Below, piece after piece: positions 1 to 10,500 of a DNA stretch of 60,000 nucleotides. Source of the DNA: Polytrichum commune (lineage: Eukaryota; Streptophyta; Polytrichopsida; Polytrichales; Polytrichaceae); the NCBI GenBank assembly GCA_950295325.1, contig OX485806.1, forward strand, positions 41,108,001 to 41,168,000. Direction: 5' to 3'. Numbering within the stretch: position 1 is the first letter of the stretch; each line of letters begins with the position of its first letter. Both the position numbers and the translations under genes were made by a program. The notes under the pieces are model-generated. The model saw nothing but the letters and a program-made list of their open reading frames with translations. It did no database searches and was not told where the DNA came from.

Positions 1-196
1 TAATGTATGGTGTGGTTTAAGTTGTGGTATTTATTATTATTTAGATATAAAGTAGCATAAATAAAATTAAGTTTACTTTTTTGATATTTATAGGTTCAAC
101 ATAAATCATGTGTCATTAGTGGCATTAGATGAGAAATAAACAAATGTATGTGAACGTGTGGATGAAGTTGTTGAAACGGTTACCTGGATGAAAAGT

Positions 197-219
197 ACCC
201 TAAACCCTACCCTAAACCC
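197..219 (+). repeat. short interstitial telomere-like repeat
   Basis: Two to three adjoining copies related to the plant telomere unit CCCTAAA occur here. The run is too short to be a telomere and looks like an interstitial trace or a chance match. Confidence 0.4.
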
Positions 220-1184
220 ACAACTCTTTATTAATTATAAATAAGATAGGGTGATTATAATTATGCAACTTTAAATTTAAATATAATGATAGGGTGTTAG
301 AAAATACCATCAAGTAGAAATTTAGCTACTTATAGGGTAGAAAATATTCAACGAAGAAAGGTAAATACCCCCCATTAAATAGGGGGTTCTCGCATGTGTA
401 TACATAAATTAAGTGTAGGTGCACCCCCCGTGGGGAATAAAGTCTTGTTCGACCCAACCTTAACTTCAATATCAACAAAGCTTCGATCATAAGTCCTCCA
501 CGTACATTGGATTTCTTCGACCCGCATGCATATATTACCCTCTTATTACACTTCAATGCAGACCTCATAAAGTCGGTCTTCTAACACACTCTACCTTACA
601 ACCCTCCACTCAAGAAGTCAGGACGACATTTAGGGTTAGATGATCTCGAAATCCCCTTCAAGCTCGTGATGAGCGATTTGCGCAGCTGATTGTCACCGCT
701 AATCACCACATCACCGATTTCAACTCAACCTCAATACATAACTTACTAATATTCCCTCTCTTGCAAATAAATTGAAATTCTTCACAGCATGCAGAAGTGC
801 ACTTCATCGAAACAGAGCTGAATCATCAAAATCGGAGGAAATCGGAGGAAATTACCCACTCTTCATCACCTTATATCCCGAATTGCTTGAATCAAACCCT
901 GATCTATCCAACCTCAACCACAACAACAAAAATTCGATCATAAGCCATGTTGTACACACATTCAATTTCTTCGACCTATGTCGCAGCCTATGTCATTGAG
1001 GTTTCCGCTCACGAGTCAAATATAAAGTTTCAATGTGGGGAAAGTCTAGTCTTAAAACACAATTGGATGGAATTATGAAGTTTCATCCAATTCTGGAAAT
1101 GACAAAGCCCACACAAATTTTTCACCTTTGAAATTAGTGTGGGCCACTCTAAATTATAATTTGAAATTATCGTGTTTTATTGGG

Positions 1185-1207
1185 AATTAGTGTGGCCCAC
1201 ACTAATT
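1185..1207. repeat. 23-bp palindrome with one-base centre
   Basis: The arm AATTAGTGTGG is followed by a single C and then its exact reverse complement. A partial second copy of the arm motif (TTAGTGTGGGCCAC) lies about 60 bp upstream. This may be the remnant of a small inverted-repeat element; no flanking duplication was identified. Confidence 0.5.
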
Positions 1208-1317
1208 AGACAGACCACATTTGTATACCTTATTATAAACCCAACGTCGGAGTTAGTGAAGTAGGTTACAACAAAATGGTAGACTCGTTTAGGTTGGACA
1301 AGCTGGGGGGGGGGTTT

Positions 1318-1715
1318 GCGAGAGTAATTGTAGTGAACCCCATGCATGATAAACTCCCTTGATTAGTGTTGGTTGCTTGTTGTAGTTGCAGTTGTATTGA
1401 TGCAAGTTGGGTTACACAACAATGGGATAGAATTGATGGGTTGTGGACAACACATTTTTATGCGGTTGTGGGTCTCATTATAAGACATGCTATTGATGGG
1501 GACTCAAGAAGGCAATTAATGCTTCTAGATTCTAAAAGGTTATAGTGGGCAAGGTTAAGTGTATATTAAGAGGCTTGGGTTTTCACTTCAACAACGAATG
1601 ACAATGTAGTAGCAACTGGCTTGCATGACCAAAACTATATACACAATGGTAAGAGAATGTTGAATCCCATCTAGAGGCTATTTACAGTTGGATTATCCTA
1701 TATTAGGAAGTTCCA
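1318..1715 (+). pseudogene. fragment of a transposon-type protein gene
   Basis: The plus-strand translation, with stops and shifts, contains HDKLP, QQWDRIDGLW, GLIIRHAIDGDSRRQLML and, after a frame change, GLHDQNYIHNGKRMLNP. The same order of motifs occurs on the minus strand at 43.3-43.7 kb (HDKLPRLVLV, HNQWDKIDQL, GPILGHALDTDS), so both are copies of one repeated protein family. The fragment covers only a small part of the coding block at 41.5-45.1 kb. The family is not identified; a transposon origin is inferred from repetition and decay. Confidence 0.5.
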
Positions 1716-3959
1716 CACATGTTTTAACGGAGAGAAGTTCCGGAAGAGTCAATAAAGAGAAAAAGTTTTGGAACGAAAAATACTTGGTCACTTACTGATT
1801 TGGAAGCAAAGTTAACTTGGTTGCTTGGCTATTTGGGTTACTTGGTTATTTATAAGTATAACTAGGATACAATGCCTGCACTAAAATTAGACCGAGAACT
1901 TACTATCAAAAGCATTTATAGCCCTGAGCATTTTGAACACAAGTGTGATGGCTTACCTGACAATGGCAACTTGGTTTCGTTCCAAAACTTTTTATGGTGT
2001 AGGATGTGAAGTACCCATTAGGTAGTATGTACATGGTAGAGGTGCACAACCTCTTTGTAGTTCCTTCATTTTCTTCTTGGACATTGTCTTGAGGTTTCTT
2101 TGAATTTGGGGGTGACTCAAGGGCATCCCCGCCAGGAGCATCCTGTAAGTTTGATCCCCAAGCCTGAAATCAGCTCCAGTTTCCTTCACCTCTGTAAGGA
2201 CCAAAAACATATGCAAATTTGTAATAGGAGAGCATGCCACTTATGAATGTACATACGCTTATGGGAAGAGTTTAACAAAAAGTCTACCTTCTTAGTTGTC
2301 ATGCTAAGCGATTTTGCTGATGTGGCTATTCTTGATTGGATACAAGGAGACACATTATCATCCATAATGGATAACTCTGCCATGGCTTGACACTTCATCC
2401 AGTAATGGCAAGGCTCCTCACATTCATTACCTAGTTCATATCACATTGCAACAACCAATCAAAACTCATGTTTCGGACCAAAAATTCACCAATTCTTTCT
2501 GCCAAGAATTTGAGGCTTTTTACACAAAAATTTGATTTATTTTTGTAAGGGAAGGTTTAGAGTAGTGTAGAGCGAGTAAGAACAAGAGTCCAATATTGCA
2601 GTTAACAATAGCTTTCAATACCTTGATATGCAGCATCCCAATCGGTGAAGAGATTGGTTATATTTTCCATGGCGATGTTCAAAAGATTGTGAAAGAAAAT
2701 GGGTGGAACTTTGCCAATGGAAAGCAATATTATCAAGTCCTAAGAAAATTTGGCTTCTCGTGGTTCACGGTCGTACATCAACAAAAGCCATGTAATTGCA
2801 GGCCAAGAAAGAAATACCAGTTATTAATAATTGACGCACCATGCATGAAGTATAAGACTTGAATTTGTCACAAACACTTGCAAGTGTTTTTGTTATAAAT
2901 TTTGTCTTCCACAATTAGAGCTTAAACCTGACATTTCCTCAAACAAAAGTGCATCCATACAATTCAATAATGGAAGAGATATAAATAAACCTGTACATTA
3001 TGGACTCATAAATCAAATTCCTTGCGTACATAGCGTATCAAAGGCCTTGCTCACCAAGTAGTTAGAAGCTCAAAGTTGTTCATAGTAGCAAAGTTTTGAA
3101 AGACATCATGTGGGTACACCTTCACCATTGATGGTCTATAAAGAATTTGGAGACGTGTCAACTATACATGTCCCAAATCATGACAAAGAAAGGTGCATAT
3201 GTTTGTCTAGCATATAGTATGTAAGAAAATCCTTTTAGATTTTTGATTGAACACAAAATTGTTCTTTGATTTTGGACTATGATCACTTGCACTATGCCGG
3301 AAAATACAAAACCTAACACGAAGTTCAACTCAAACCATGGAAAGGTTTAGTGGGTTGATTGACCTTTGTGATTGACCTGCAAAGTGCCTTTAATGGCAAG
3401 ACCTCGATGAATTTTTTTGCATTATGCTAAGGTGGGATACTTACCAATCTAAGGAAACAATAGTGAAGTCAGAACGGGGTGCATTTTCTACATTGTGACT
3501 AATAAAGTCATGATATCAAATAGTATTTGCCTTTGGCGAAATGAAACAATACAATTAAGTAAATATATATCGAATCTGACCCAAACATATTAGAGGTATT
3601 TGTGAAGTCCCTCAAAGTGGGATAAAACCATGGGTTTGATCCTTCTTTGAGAAAACTTTCTATTAAGAGTTCGCTAGCTCGTCATACGTTGGAGCCTATT
3701 TTGAAAGTTGGGTGCAAATTTTGGGACCTCCTCTTCCCACCCCTCAAACTTTGAGAGATTTAGGATCTAAATCTATTTTTGGAATGCAAACCTTGTTTTT
3801 TCAAGAAAATTAAATATTCGTGCGGTAGGTGGCGAACCTACTATGGTGTTACAATATGCAACCACAACAATTAGGTCTCTTTCGATGTGTTACTGGGGTC
3901 CATAAATTGTGGACCACACAAATGTGTAATTTTTCACAATATGTTGTTGTTCCTTCATT
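1716..3959. other. gene-poor stretch with two unidentified open frames
   Basis: Two short frames are more protein-like than the background. A minus-strand piece at 1992-2196 begins after a splice-acceptor-like CTTACAG and reads EVKETGADFRLGDQTYRMLL. A plus-strand frame at 2596-2862 contains EEIGYIFHGDVQKIVKENG. Neither is recognised; they may be exon-sized fragments of host genes. The rest shows no coding or repeat structure. Confidence 0.3.
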
Positions 3960-5026
3960 AGGTAATGTTTTCATGTCAATTAACCATTAAACAGGTTCCG
4001 GTCATTGTAATCCACGAAATTACGTTGGGTGTTACATATTCGTGCCCAAGATGTGAAAATATTTATTGCAGCAATTTGACACGTCCTCATTTGCACACTC
4101 TCTTACACACGAAAACATGTAATATAACAGTTTAGCGGGCAGACTTAGTTGGAACGACCAAAAAAATGCATATAAACAAATAATGTGCTTCTCTACAGAG
4201 GATAACGTTTATATGTAATGTAACCATGTGTAACGTGTATTACATATTTATTGTTTATTGTTTATTTACAACCTCTCATTCAACTAGGACTCCTTTACTA
4301 GAAGACTAGAGGCGCTACCCTGAGTGCTCTAGCAGTCCTAAAGGTAAAGGGAGTTAACGAGTTGAAGCTATGGTTTTACACTTGGTTCTACCTCGTAAGT
4401 AACGACCATTAGTTAAGTGCACTTAGAATTATCCTAAAGGCATGGAGGGAGAGCTTGCTAGCATATACTTAACTACTAGTTGGAGGTGGCCTCAACTCAT
4501 AGTAGTATCTAGTATATAAGCTCTAAGGTTGGGAGGAACATGCCTCTTGGATCTCATAATATTTGACAACGTTACATCATTAAACACGTATTAGCCATAA
4601 TAAGCCGCGAAACTACATTGTATAACATATATTCGTGCGTCATATTCCCCAAAACTTATTGCAGTCATATAACATATAAACTTGTGCAAACGCTAATACA
4701 AATGAAAAAAATTCAAACAACAAACTTTTGGTAAGACTTTGTATGAATGCCTGGAAATATAGATTATGTTCTTTAAAGAGAATAACGTTTCTATGTAATA
4801 TGACAATTAAACAGATTCCGGCAATTGTAATCCATGAAATTACGTTGTAGAACACATATTTGTTCGAAAACGTTGCAAATTCGTATAATCGTTAGACAAT
4901 ACATATTCGTGCGCACTGCGGCATAGACACTAAAAGACGTCATACAACAGAGTATTGCTCATATTTAGTATGAACGCCCGAAAATATGTATATGACCATA
5001 TAATGTGCTTCTTTACAGAGGGTATC
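3960..5026. repeat. diverged satellite copies, left flank
   Basis: Several degenerate copies of the unit that forms the array at 6902-8030 occur here. Shared landmarks are the 'ACAGGTTCCGG' motif, 'TTGTATAACACATATTCGTGCG', 'AACGCCCGAAAATATG' and 'AATGTGCTTCTTTACAGAGG'. Copies differ much more from each other than those of the core array, as expected for the aging edge of a satellite. The copy ending at 5026 is cut by the solo LTR that follows. Confidence 0.7.
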
Positions 5027-5544
5027 TATGAGCCCAAAATGAGTGCTCATATTTGTTTTATGTTTAGAATTTATTTAGAATTGCATTTGGAGTGATATTG
5101 AAACAATCAAAAGTATAAAAAAAGTGAGGCTTGGTGTGGTTTATGTGTTAGGCCTTAAGCCTATTTTGTGTGGTTAATTAGAAGCTTAGTGACATTAGGA
5201 AGTGTTGTGGTTGAGTGAGTAGTGTTTGTTGAAGCAAGGAGAATTGCTTTGGATTTAAATGTTTGAATTAGAACATGCTTTTGTTGGTTTAAAGGGTGAG
5301 GATTTAGTGGATAGGATAAGGTCCTACTAAGTAGGAGAAGGTTAAGCCTTTAAGGGGTTTGTGGTCTTGGGTGCCCTCTCCTCCTCCTCTTTTTCTCTCT
5401 TCATTTTTTTCCTCTCTTCTCCTCCCTCTCTCTTCTTCTTCTACTCTCTAGGATTTTGAGTTTTTTAGAGTTAGGAACAAAATGTGTGAATTAGCAATAG
5501 GGTATTAGGGGATTTAGTGTGATTAGGTAGGGGCTTAGTGTGGG

Positions 5545-5799
5545 ATTAGGAGCAGACTGCCGGGAGGTGAAGGCTTAGCCATATCAGTTGGGTTAGGAGC
5601 AGACTGCCGGGAGGTGAAGGCTTAGCCATATCAGTTGGATTAGGAGCATACTGCCGGGAGGTTAAGGCATCAGCCATATCAACTGGATTAGGAGCAGACT
5701 GTCGGGAGGTGAAGGCTTAGCCATATCAGTTGGATTATGAGCAGACTGCCGAGAGGTGAAGGCTGAGCCATATCAGCTGGATTAAGAGCAGACTGCCGG
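5545..5799 (+). repeat. about 52-bp minisatellite inside LTR A, left part
   Basis: About five tandem units contain 'GGAGCAGACTGCCGGGAGG' followed by 'TGAAGGCTTAGCCATATCAG'. The array continues at 6428-6560 beyond the hAT insertion. The family-A LTR at 52.4 kb has a different internal minisatellite (GGAGCTGGGTTTATGAAGG units), so this array arose within this copy or sublineage. Confidence 0.85.
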
Positions 5800-6427
5800 C
5801 AGGGTTGTCTATCCCGACGTCATGACGGTGTCGTGTCGTGACGGACCCCTCCGTCACGACACAATAGGGTCCACGTAGGGTCAACCTAGGGGGAAGCTAG
5901 TAGGGTGGGTAAAATACTTACCTTCTTGCCAAGGTGGCGTCCTATGTGGCAAAAAAGGCTTACGTGGATGTGGATATGCCTAGCGCCAGGTAAACCATTT
6001 TGCCATTTTGTTTATCATTCTGTTAAAATCAAAGTAGTAAAATATGACTAAGGAGGGTGTGGGGCAGACGGGGGACGAGGGTGGGGCGGACGGGGGTAGG
6101 GGGTGGGCGTACAGGGGGAACGGGGGCGGGGGCGGGAATGGGGGCGGACGGAGGGGGAACGGGGCGGACAGGGGCAGACAGGGGGGCGGACGGGCGCTAG
6201 TAATTTTTTCCCCACTTTACCTCTACTTTGCTGACATGTCATCACACGTGGACATCTTACATCATACGTGTCCGAAATGGGGTAATGTAATTACACACAG
6301 AATTCGGTAAAATTCAAGTCCGTCAGGATAAAGACAACATCCGGCATAATGTCGTGACGGATACGTGTCGTGACGGCACGACATTATGCCGAGATTAACC
6401 TCCGTCACGACACAATAGACAACCCTG
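5800..6427. mobile_element. non-autonomous hAT-like element, 628 bp
   Basis: The ends are 13-bp perfect inverted repeats, CAGGGTTGTCTAT at the left and its complement at the right. They are flanked by an exact 8-bp duplication, ACTGCCGG (5792-5799 and 6428-6435). CAGGG-type termini and an 8-bp target duplication are typical of hAT transposons. Subterminal blocks 'CCGTCACGACACAATAG' and its complement repeat near both ends. The interior includes a very G-rich tract (about 6057-6200). There is no transposase; the open frames inside are low-complexity shadows of the G-rich tract. Confidence 0.9.
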
Positions 6428-6560
6428 ACTGCCGGGAGGTGAAGGCTTAGCCATATGAGCTGGATTAGGAGCAGACTGCCGGGAGGTGAAGGCTTAGCCA
6501 TATGAGGCGGATTAGGAGCAGCTGCTGGGAGGTCAAGGCATCAACCATATCAGCTGGAAT
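6428..6560 (+). repeat. about 52-bp minisatellite inside LTR A, right part
   Basis: This continues the array at 5545-5799 after the hAT insertion, with about two and a half units. The first unit begins with the duplicated 8-bp target site. The last units are more diverged (GCAGCTGCTGGGAGG, GCAACTGCC). Confidence 0.8.
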
Positions 6561-6901
6561 TAGGAGCAACTGCCAGACAAGTTAAGGGCTTAATGCTAGG
6601 CTTGAAGGATTGAATTAGAGGAGTTAGATTGAATTAAAATCATTAGTTCGTGAGTAAGCTAGGAAGACAAGAAGTATTGGATGATATTGGGATAGCAATA
6701 GGGGGTGTTATGATTGGGATAATATAGAAGAGTGTTTTTTAACACTTGTAATATTATCGTGGAATGGATTGGTGTGCAATGATTGATGGGAAGTGTAATG
6801 GAATCTCACGAATTTGGTAAAATGGAGTATGGAAATATGAATGTGATATCCATTCCCTCACCCGGACTAGGACGCTTAAGGGTGGGCGGTTTGGCCTCAC
6901 A

Positions 6902-8030
6902 GAATCGTTTTTATGTAATATGACCACTATACAGGTGCCGGCCATTGGAATCCTTAAAATCACGTTGTATAACACATATTCGTGCGCACAGCGGCACAGA
7001 CACTAAAAGACGTCATACAACAGAGTATTGCTCAGATTTAGTATGAACGCCCGAAAATATGTATATCACATGACCACTATACAGGTGCTGGCCATTGGAA
7101 TCCTAAAAATGACGTTGTATAACACATATTCGTGCGCACAGCGGCACAGACACTAAAAGATGTCATACAACAGAATATTGCTCAGATTTAGTATGAACGC
7201 CTGAAAATATGTATATGACCAGATAATGTGCTTCTTTACAGAGGGTATCATTTCTATGTATTATGACCACTATACAGGTGCCCGCCATTGGAATCCTTAA
7301 AATGATGTTGTATAACACATATTCATGCGCATAGCGGCATAGACACTAAAAGACGTCATACAACAGAGTATTGCTCATATTTAGTATGAATGCCCAAAAA
7401 TATGTATATCACCAGATAATGTGCTTCTTTATAGAGGGTATCGTTTCTATGTATTATGACCACTATACAGGTGCCGGCCATTGGAATCCTTAAAATCACG
7501 TTGTATAACACATATTCGTGCGCACAGCGGCACAGACACTAAAAGATGTCATACAACAGAGTATTGCTCAGATTTAGTATGAACGCCCGAAAATATGTAT
7601 ATGGCCAGATAATGTGCTTCTTTACAGAGGGTATCATTTCTATGTATTATGACCACTATACAGGTGCCCGCCATTGGAATCCTAAAAATCACGTTGTATA
7701 ACACATATTCGTGCGCACAACGGCACAAACACTAAAAGACGTCATACAACATAGTATTGCTCATATTTGGTATGAACGCCCGAAAATATGTATATGACCA
7801 GATAATGTGCTTCTTTATAGAGGGTATCGTTTCTATGTATTATGACCACTATACAGGTGCCGGCCATTGGAATCCTAAAAATCACGTTGTATAACACATA
7901 TTCGTGCGCACAGCGGCACAAACACTAAAATACGTCATACAACAGAGTATTGCTCAGATTTAGTATGAACGCCCGAAAATATGTATATCACCAGATAATG
8001 TGCTTCTTTACAGAGGATATAACAAACAAG
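6902..8030. repeat. homogenised satellite array, unit about 194 bp
   Basis: Recurring landmarks in each unit are 'CATTGGAATCC', 'TTGTATAACACATATTCGTG', 'GACACTAAAAGACGTCATAC' and 'CAGATAATGTGCTTCTTTA'. The CATTGGAATCC landmark falls near 6943, 7092, 7286, 7480, 7674 and 7867, giving a period close to 194 bp after one shortened first unit. Units here are nearly identical, unlike the diverged copies to the left (3960-5026) and right (about 8150-8330). No coding is supported. Confidence 0.9.
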
Positions 8031-8595
8031 AACTTAAGATTAGGCAGATGGGAAGGACAGAGGGCGATGAGAAGAATCAACCCAATTGTATAGAATTGGA
8101 AGAACTTAGAGGGGCATTTACACACAACCATTGCTCCAGTTGATACAGGAGACTGCCATGGGAATCCAGAAAAATATGTTGTATAACACATATTGGTGCG
8201 AGAGTGTTGCAAAGACTTATTTAAGTAGTTTAACACACTTACGTGTTCACAAAAAGTTACACATGAGAGCATGTCATGTAACATGCTATTCGCTTTGTAC
8301 GAACGCCCAAAAATTTGTATAAGACCACATCCCTTACTCTCGGGGGTTGGGCTGCCTGAGTTTTTCACACTACTTCGAGGGCGACATCTCGAGCTTCAAC
8401 CCTAAACTTACGCAGGCAAGCTTACTAATGAAGACTTCAAATCACTGCAAGGCGGGCCATTTTTTCCTGAATGCGCAGCCTGTCTTGTCACACCACGATG
8501 CAGCTCAGGCGTCTTATTCAAGCTGGGGCATGTTTATGGCCAATGGAGGCGGGACGAGGCATCGCTTGCAACATGTGCCGTCGACGGCTTTCATA
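8031..8595. other. diverged satellite copy and unannotated sequence
   Basis: A degenerate satellite unit is recognisable at about 8150-8330 by 'TTGTATAACACATATTGGTGCG' and 'GTACGAACGCCC'. The remainder has no identified feature. The open frames at 7988-8368 and 8347-8658 show no family signature. Confidence 0.5.
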
Positions 8596-8711
8596 CTTGA
8601 CTGGCGGGATCAAGTGGAGCTTGCGATAGGTATGTGCACTCGCCTCGTTCAACCTTGACTGGCGGGATCAGGTAGCGCTTGCGAGAGGTATGTGCACTCG
8701 CCTCGTTCATC
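8596..8711. repeat. 58-bp tandem duplication
   Basis: Two head-to-tail units start with CTTGACTGGCGGGATCA at 8596 and 8654 and differ at a few positions; a third copy begins (CTTGG) at 8712. The second unit overlaps the stop codon of the Tudor gene on the minus strand, so the duplication makes up its proximal 3' flank. Confidence 0.85.
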
Positions 8712-10355
8712 CTTGGACAATCTCATATTGCACTCTGGAAAGATTCTCTGATCGTGTTTCACTGTCGTCGTATCTAATTACTCGGTTTGATTTGTGAATT
8801 GCGATGATTCTCCCTTGATACCACGCATTGTCTTTTGGCCACCAAGTTCTCACCACGGCCCCAATTTTTGGATGTGTTCTCCTCAAACGCTTATTCTTCT
8901 CTGTCTCCTCTCTCTCGTTGTCCCTTTTCTTGAAAGCAGATGTTGCCTTTGCCCTCCTACATGCATCCTTCGCCTCATCCGAGGACTCTGCGCAATCTGA
9001 CCTCCCTGAGCCTGAGGATACCTCCACACAATCTTTCTCCCTGTTGAGAGCGGAATTCAGGATTAATTTCCCACTTTGTTCCTCGGACTCTGTTTCGCTA
9101 TTGAACGTCTCCACATGGCTTGTATTCCCTCCTCCATCATGTTCGGCCTCTTCGTCGCCAATTGGGGGCTGCTTACCCCCGCTCACTTTCTGAAATATAA
9201 ATTGTGCCCACGTCTGTTGTGTTGTTTCGTTTTCAAGTTGTAAGAGGTCAATTGCACCTTGCAGGGCTATGCTGATTTTTTTCTTGACCCTTTGATGCTA
9301 ACCCTGACGCCTATGCCTCCTCCTTTCCTGGATTTTGCATACAGTTTCTTCATTTTAGGTCTTTCAGCAATAGGGTTGACAGTAATTTGGAAAGAGACAA
9401 ACCAAGACTGAATGACTAACCTCTTCCATTCCTCCTTTTTGAGATGCATGAACTCCCTCTTGCGGCATTCTGTCTTCTCTGCATCGCATAGAGCCAGCTT
9501 GTGATCGAATCTCAATTTAGCCTTGAACCAGCTGCTCCACTTCTGAAGTTTCTTCACTGCTTCATACCTTACCTTTTGATCAGCCTCCTCAAAACTTAGA
9601 GCATGAATATTTTTGGCTAGAGTAGTCAACTATTCAGTCAAGAGATCCATTTGTACCTGAGTACAGTTAGCTTTCCAATTTGTATCTGGTGGTATGTTAA
9701 CATAGATTGCAAGTTTTTGCATTATTGTTTTCCTCAGCTCTGTGTCTGAATCCTCTAGGACTTCTGCAACCTTTCTAGTCTGGAAAGTATCACCCCAGGA
9801 CTTCAGATTGAGATCTTTAGGTTCAGCTAGAATTGCCAATGTGCAGGGGATTCTGTGGGTTGGTGGTAGTGCATCCTCAAATGCCCTGATGTCTATTTGC
9901 TGCACACAAAAGGTCTCAGGTTAGTAATAGAAAACCTAGACAGATTCAAACAAGGACTAATGGAAGGACTTTAGAGTTGTGAAAAAAATTGTCACCTGCT
10001 TCTCCTCCCACTCATCCTCCCAGCCTTGTTTCTTCATCTTCAACAATCTTGCCACCCAAATATCAGCATCAACTTGTGTTTCACGCTCTTTCCTTGCTTT
10101 GTACCTTTCCTCCTTCGTATTGTACACCTTCGGTCTACCCTTTTTCAACTCAATTGGTCCCAAAGAATGTTGGTGGTCATGGTGCCGATTGAAAGTCCTC
10201 TTATCTGTTATAATCACATTGCACACATACTCCTTCCCATCATTGGCTTTAAATGGGCATAAACATCTGAACCTCAGCTTGGAATCCTTCTTAAACCTCT
10301 GCCACTCTTTAGTCTCTTCTTCTATCTCCTCTCCTACTACCATCTCCTGAGACAT
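8707..10355 (-). pseudogene. Tudor-domain protein gene with one in-frame stop
   Basis: Three minus-strand exons fit together in phase: 10355-9996 (120 codons, donor CAG|GTGACA), 9899-9421 (acceptor GTGTGCAG, donor AAGAG|GTTAGT) and 9289-8707 (acceptor ATCAAAG). The model has 473 codons. The N-terminal part has a Cys/His cluster (RCLCPF, VCNVIITDKRTFNRHHDHQH) followed by KKGRPKVYNTKEERYKARK, possibly a zinc-binding and basic DNA-contact region. After an acidic, serine-rich linker comes a C-terminal Tudor-like fold, IGAVVRTWWPKDNAWYQGRI and IRYDDSE, at about residues 425-470. Tudor domains of this type bind methylated histone tails. A single TAG interrupts codon 210 (9632-9630), with the same frame open on both sides. 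That indicates a very recent pseudogene, readthrough or a sequencing error. Exon boundaries are inferred. Confidence 0.6.
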
Positions 10356-10376
10356 CTTAGAAAGGCTAAAAGAAGG

Positions 10377-10500
10377 GAGAATTACTGCTTTCGGGGGACA
10401 ATGGACAGAGTAAGAAAAGGAGAATTACTCCCTTTCGGGCGACAATGGACAGAGTAAGAAAAGAAGGAGAATTACTCCCTTCCGGGCGACAATGGAAGGA
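10377..10500 (-). repeat. three short tandem units in the presumed 5' leader of the Tudor gene
   Basis: Three imperfect units containing 'GAGAATTACT', 'CTTTCGGGCGACAATGGA' and 'CAGAGTAAGAAAAG' start at 10377, 10420 and 10467. They lie just upstream of the presumed ATG at 10355 and would be in the 5' untranslated leader or core promoter. Confidence 0.7.

Larger units (their letters stand above)
1..1317. other. gene-free AT-rich stretch
   Basis: No convincing coding region is visible. Short open frames here (326-568 minus, 772-999 plus) have low-complexity translations and no recognisable domain. The stretch holds a short telomere-like run near 197-219 and a palindrome at 1185-1207, listed separately. 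Confidence 0.5.
5027..6901 (+). mobile_element. solo LTR, family A, interrupted by a hAT element
   Basis: The segment begins TATGAGCCCAAAATG and ends GGTTTGGCCTCACA. The same two ends, with several hundred shared bases after the start, recur at 52364-54853. It interrupts a satellite unit: the flanks are GTATC (5022-5026) on the left and GAATC (6902-6906) on the right, a 5-bp target duplication with one mismatch. The family-A copy at 52.4 kb has an exact 5-bp duplication, which fixes the ends. About 1.24 kb remains when the nested hAT element and its duplicated site are removed. No gag-pol, primer-binding site or second LTR was seen, so a solo LTR is the best reading; a non-coding LTR-type element is the alternative. 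Confidence 0.7.

Noticed and set aside
197-219. Chromosome-end telomere
   Set aside because: Only two to three units are present and sequence continues normally on both sides.
6044-6310. Glycine-rich open frame in the hAT-like element
   Set aside because: It is the translation of a G-rich tract, with a proline-rich shadow on the other strand; there is no start context or conservation signal.
6902-6975. Small minus-strand frames in the satellite (6754-6975, 4640-4855)
   Set aside because: They are read from satellite sequence and differ between units through shifts.
8828-9193. Plus-strand frame opposite the Tudor exon
   Set aside because: It is a shadow of the minus-strand coding frame, which has the recognisable domain.
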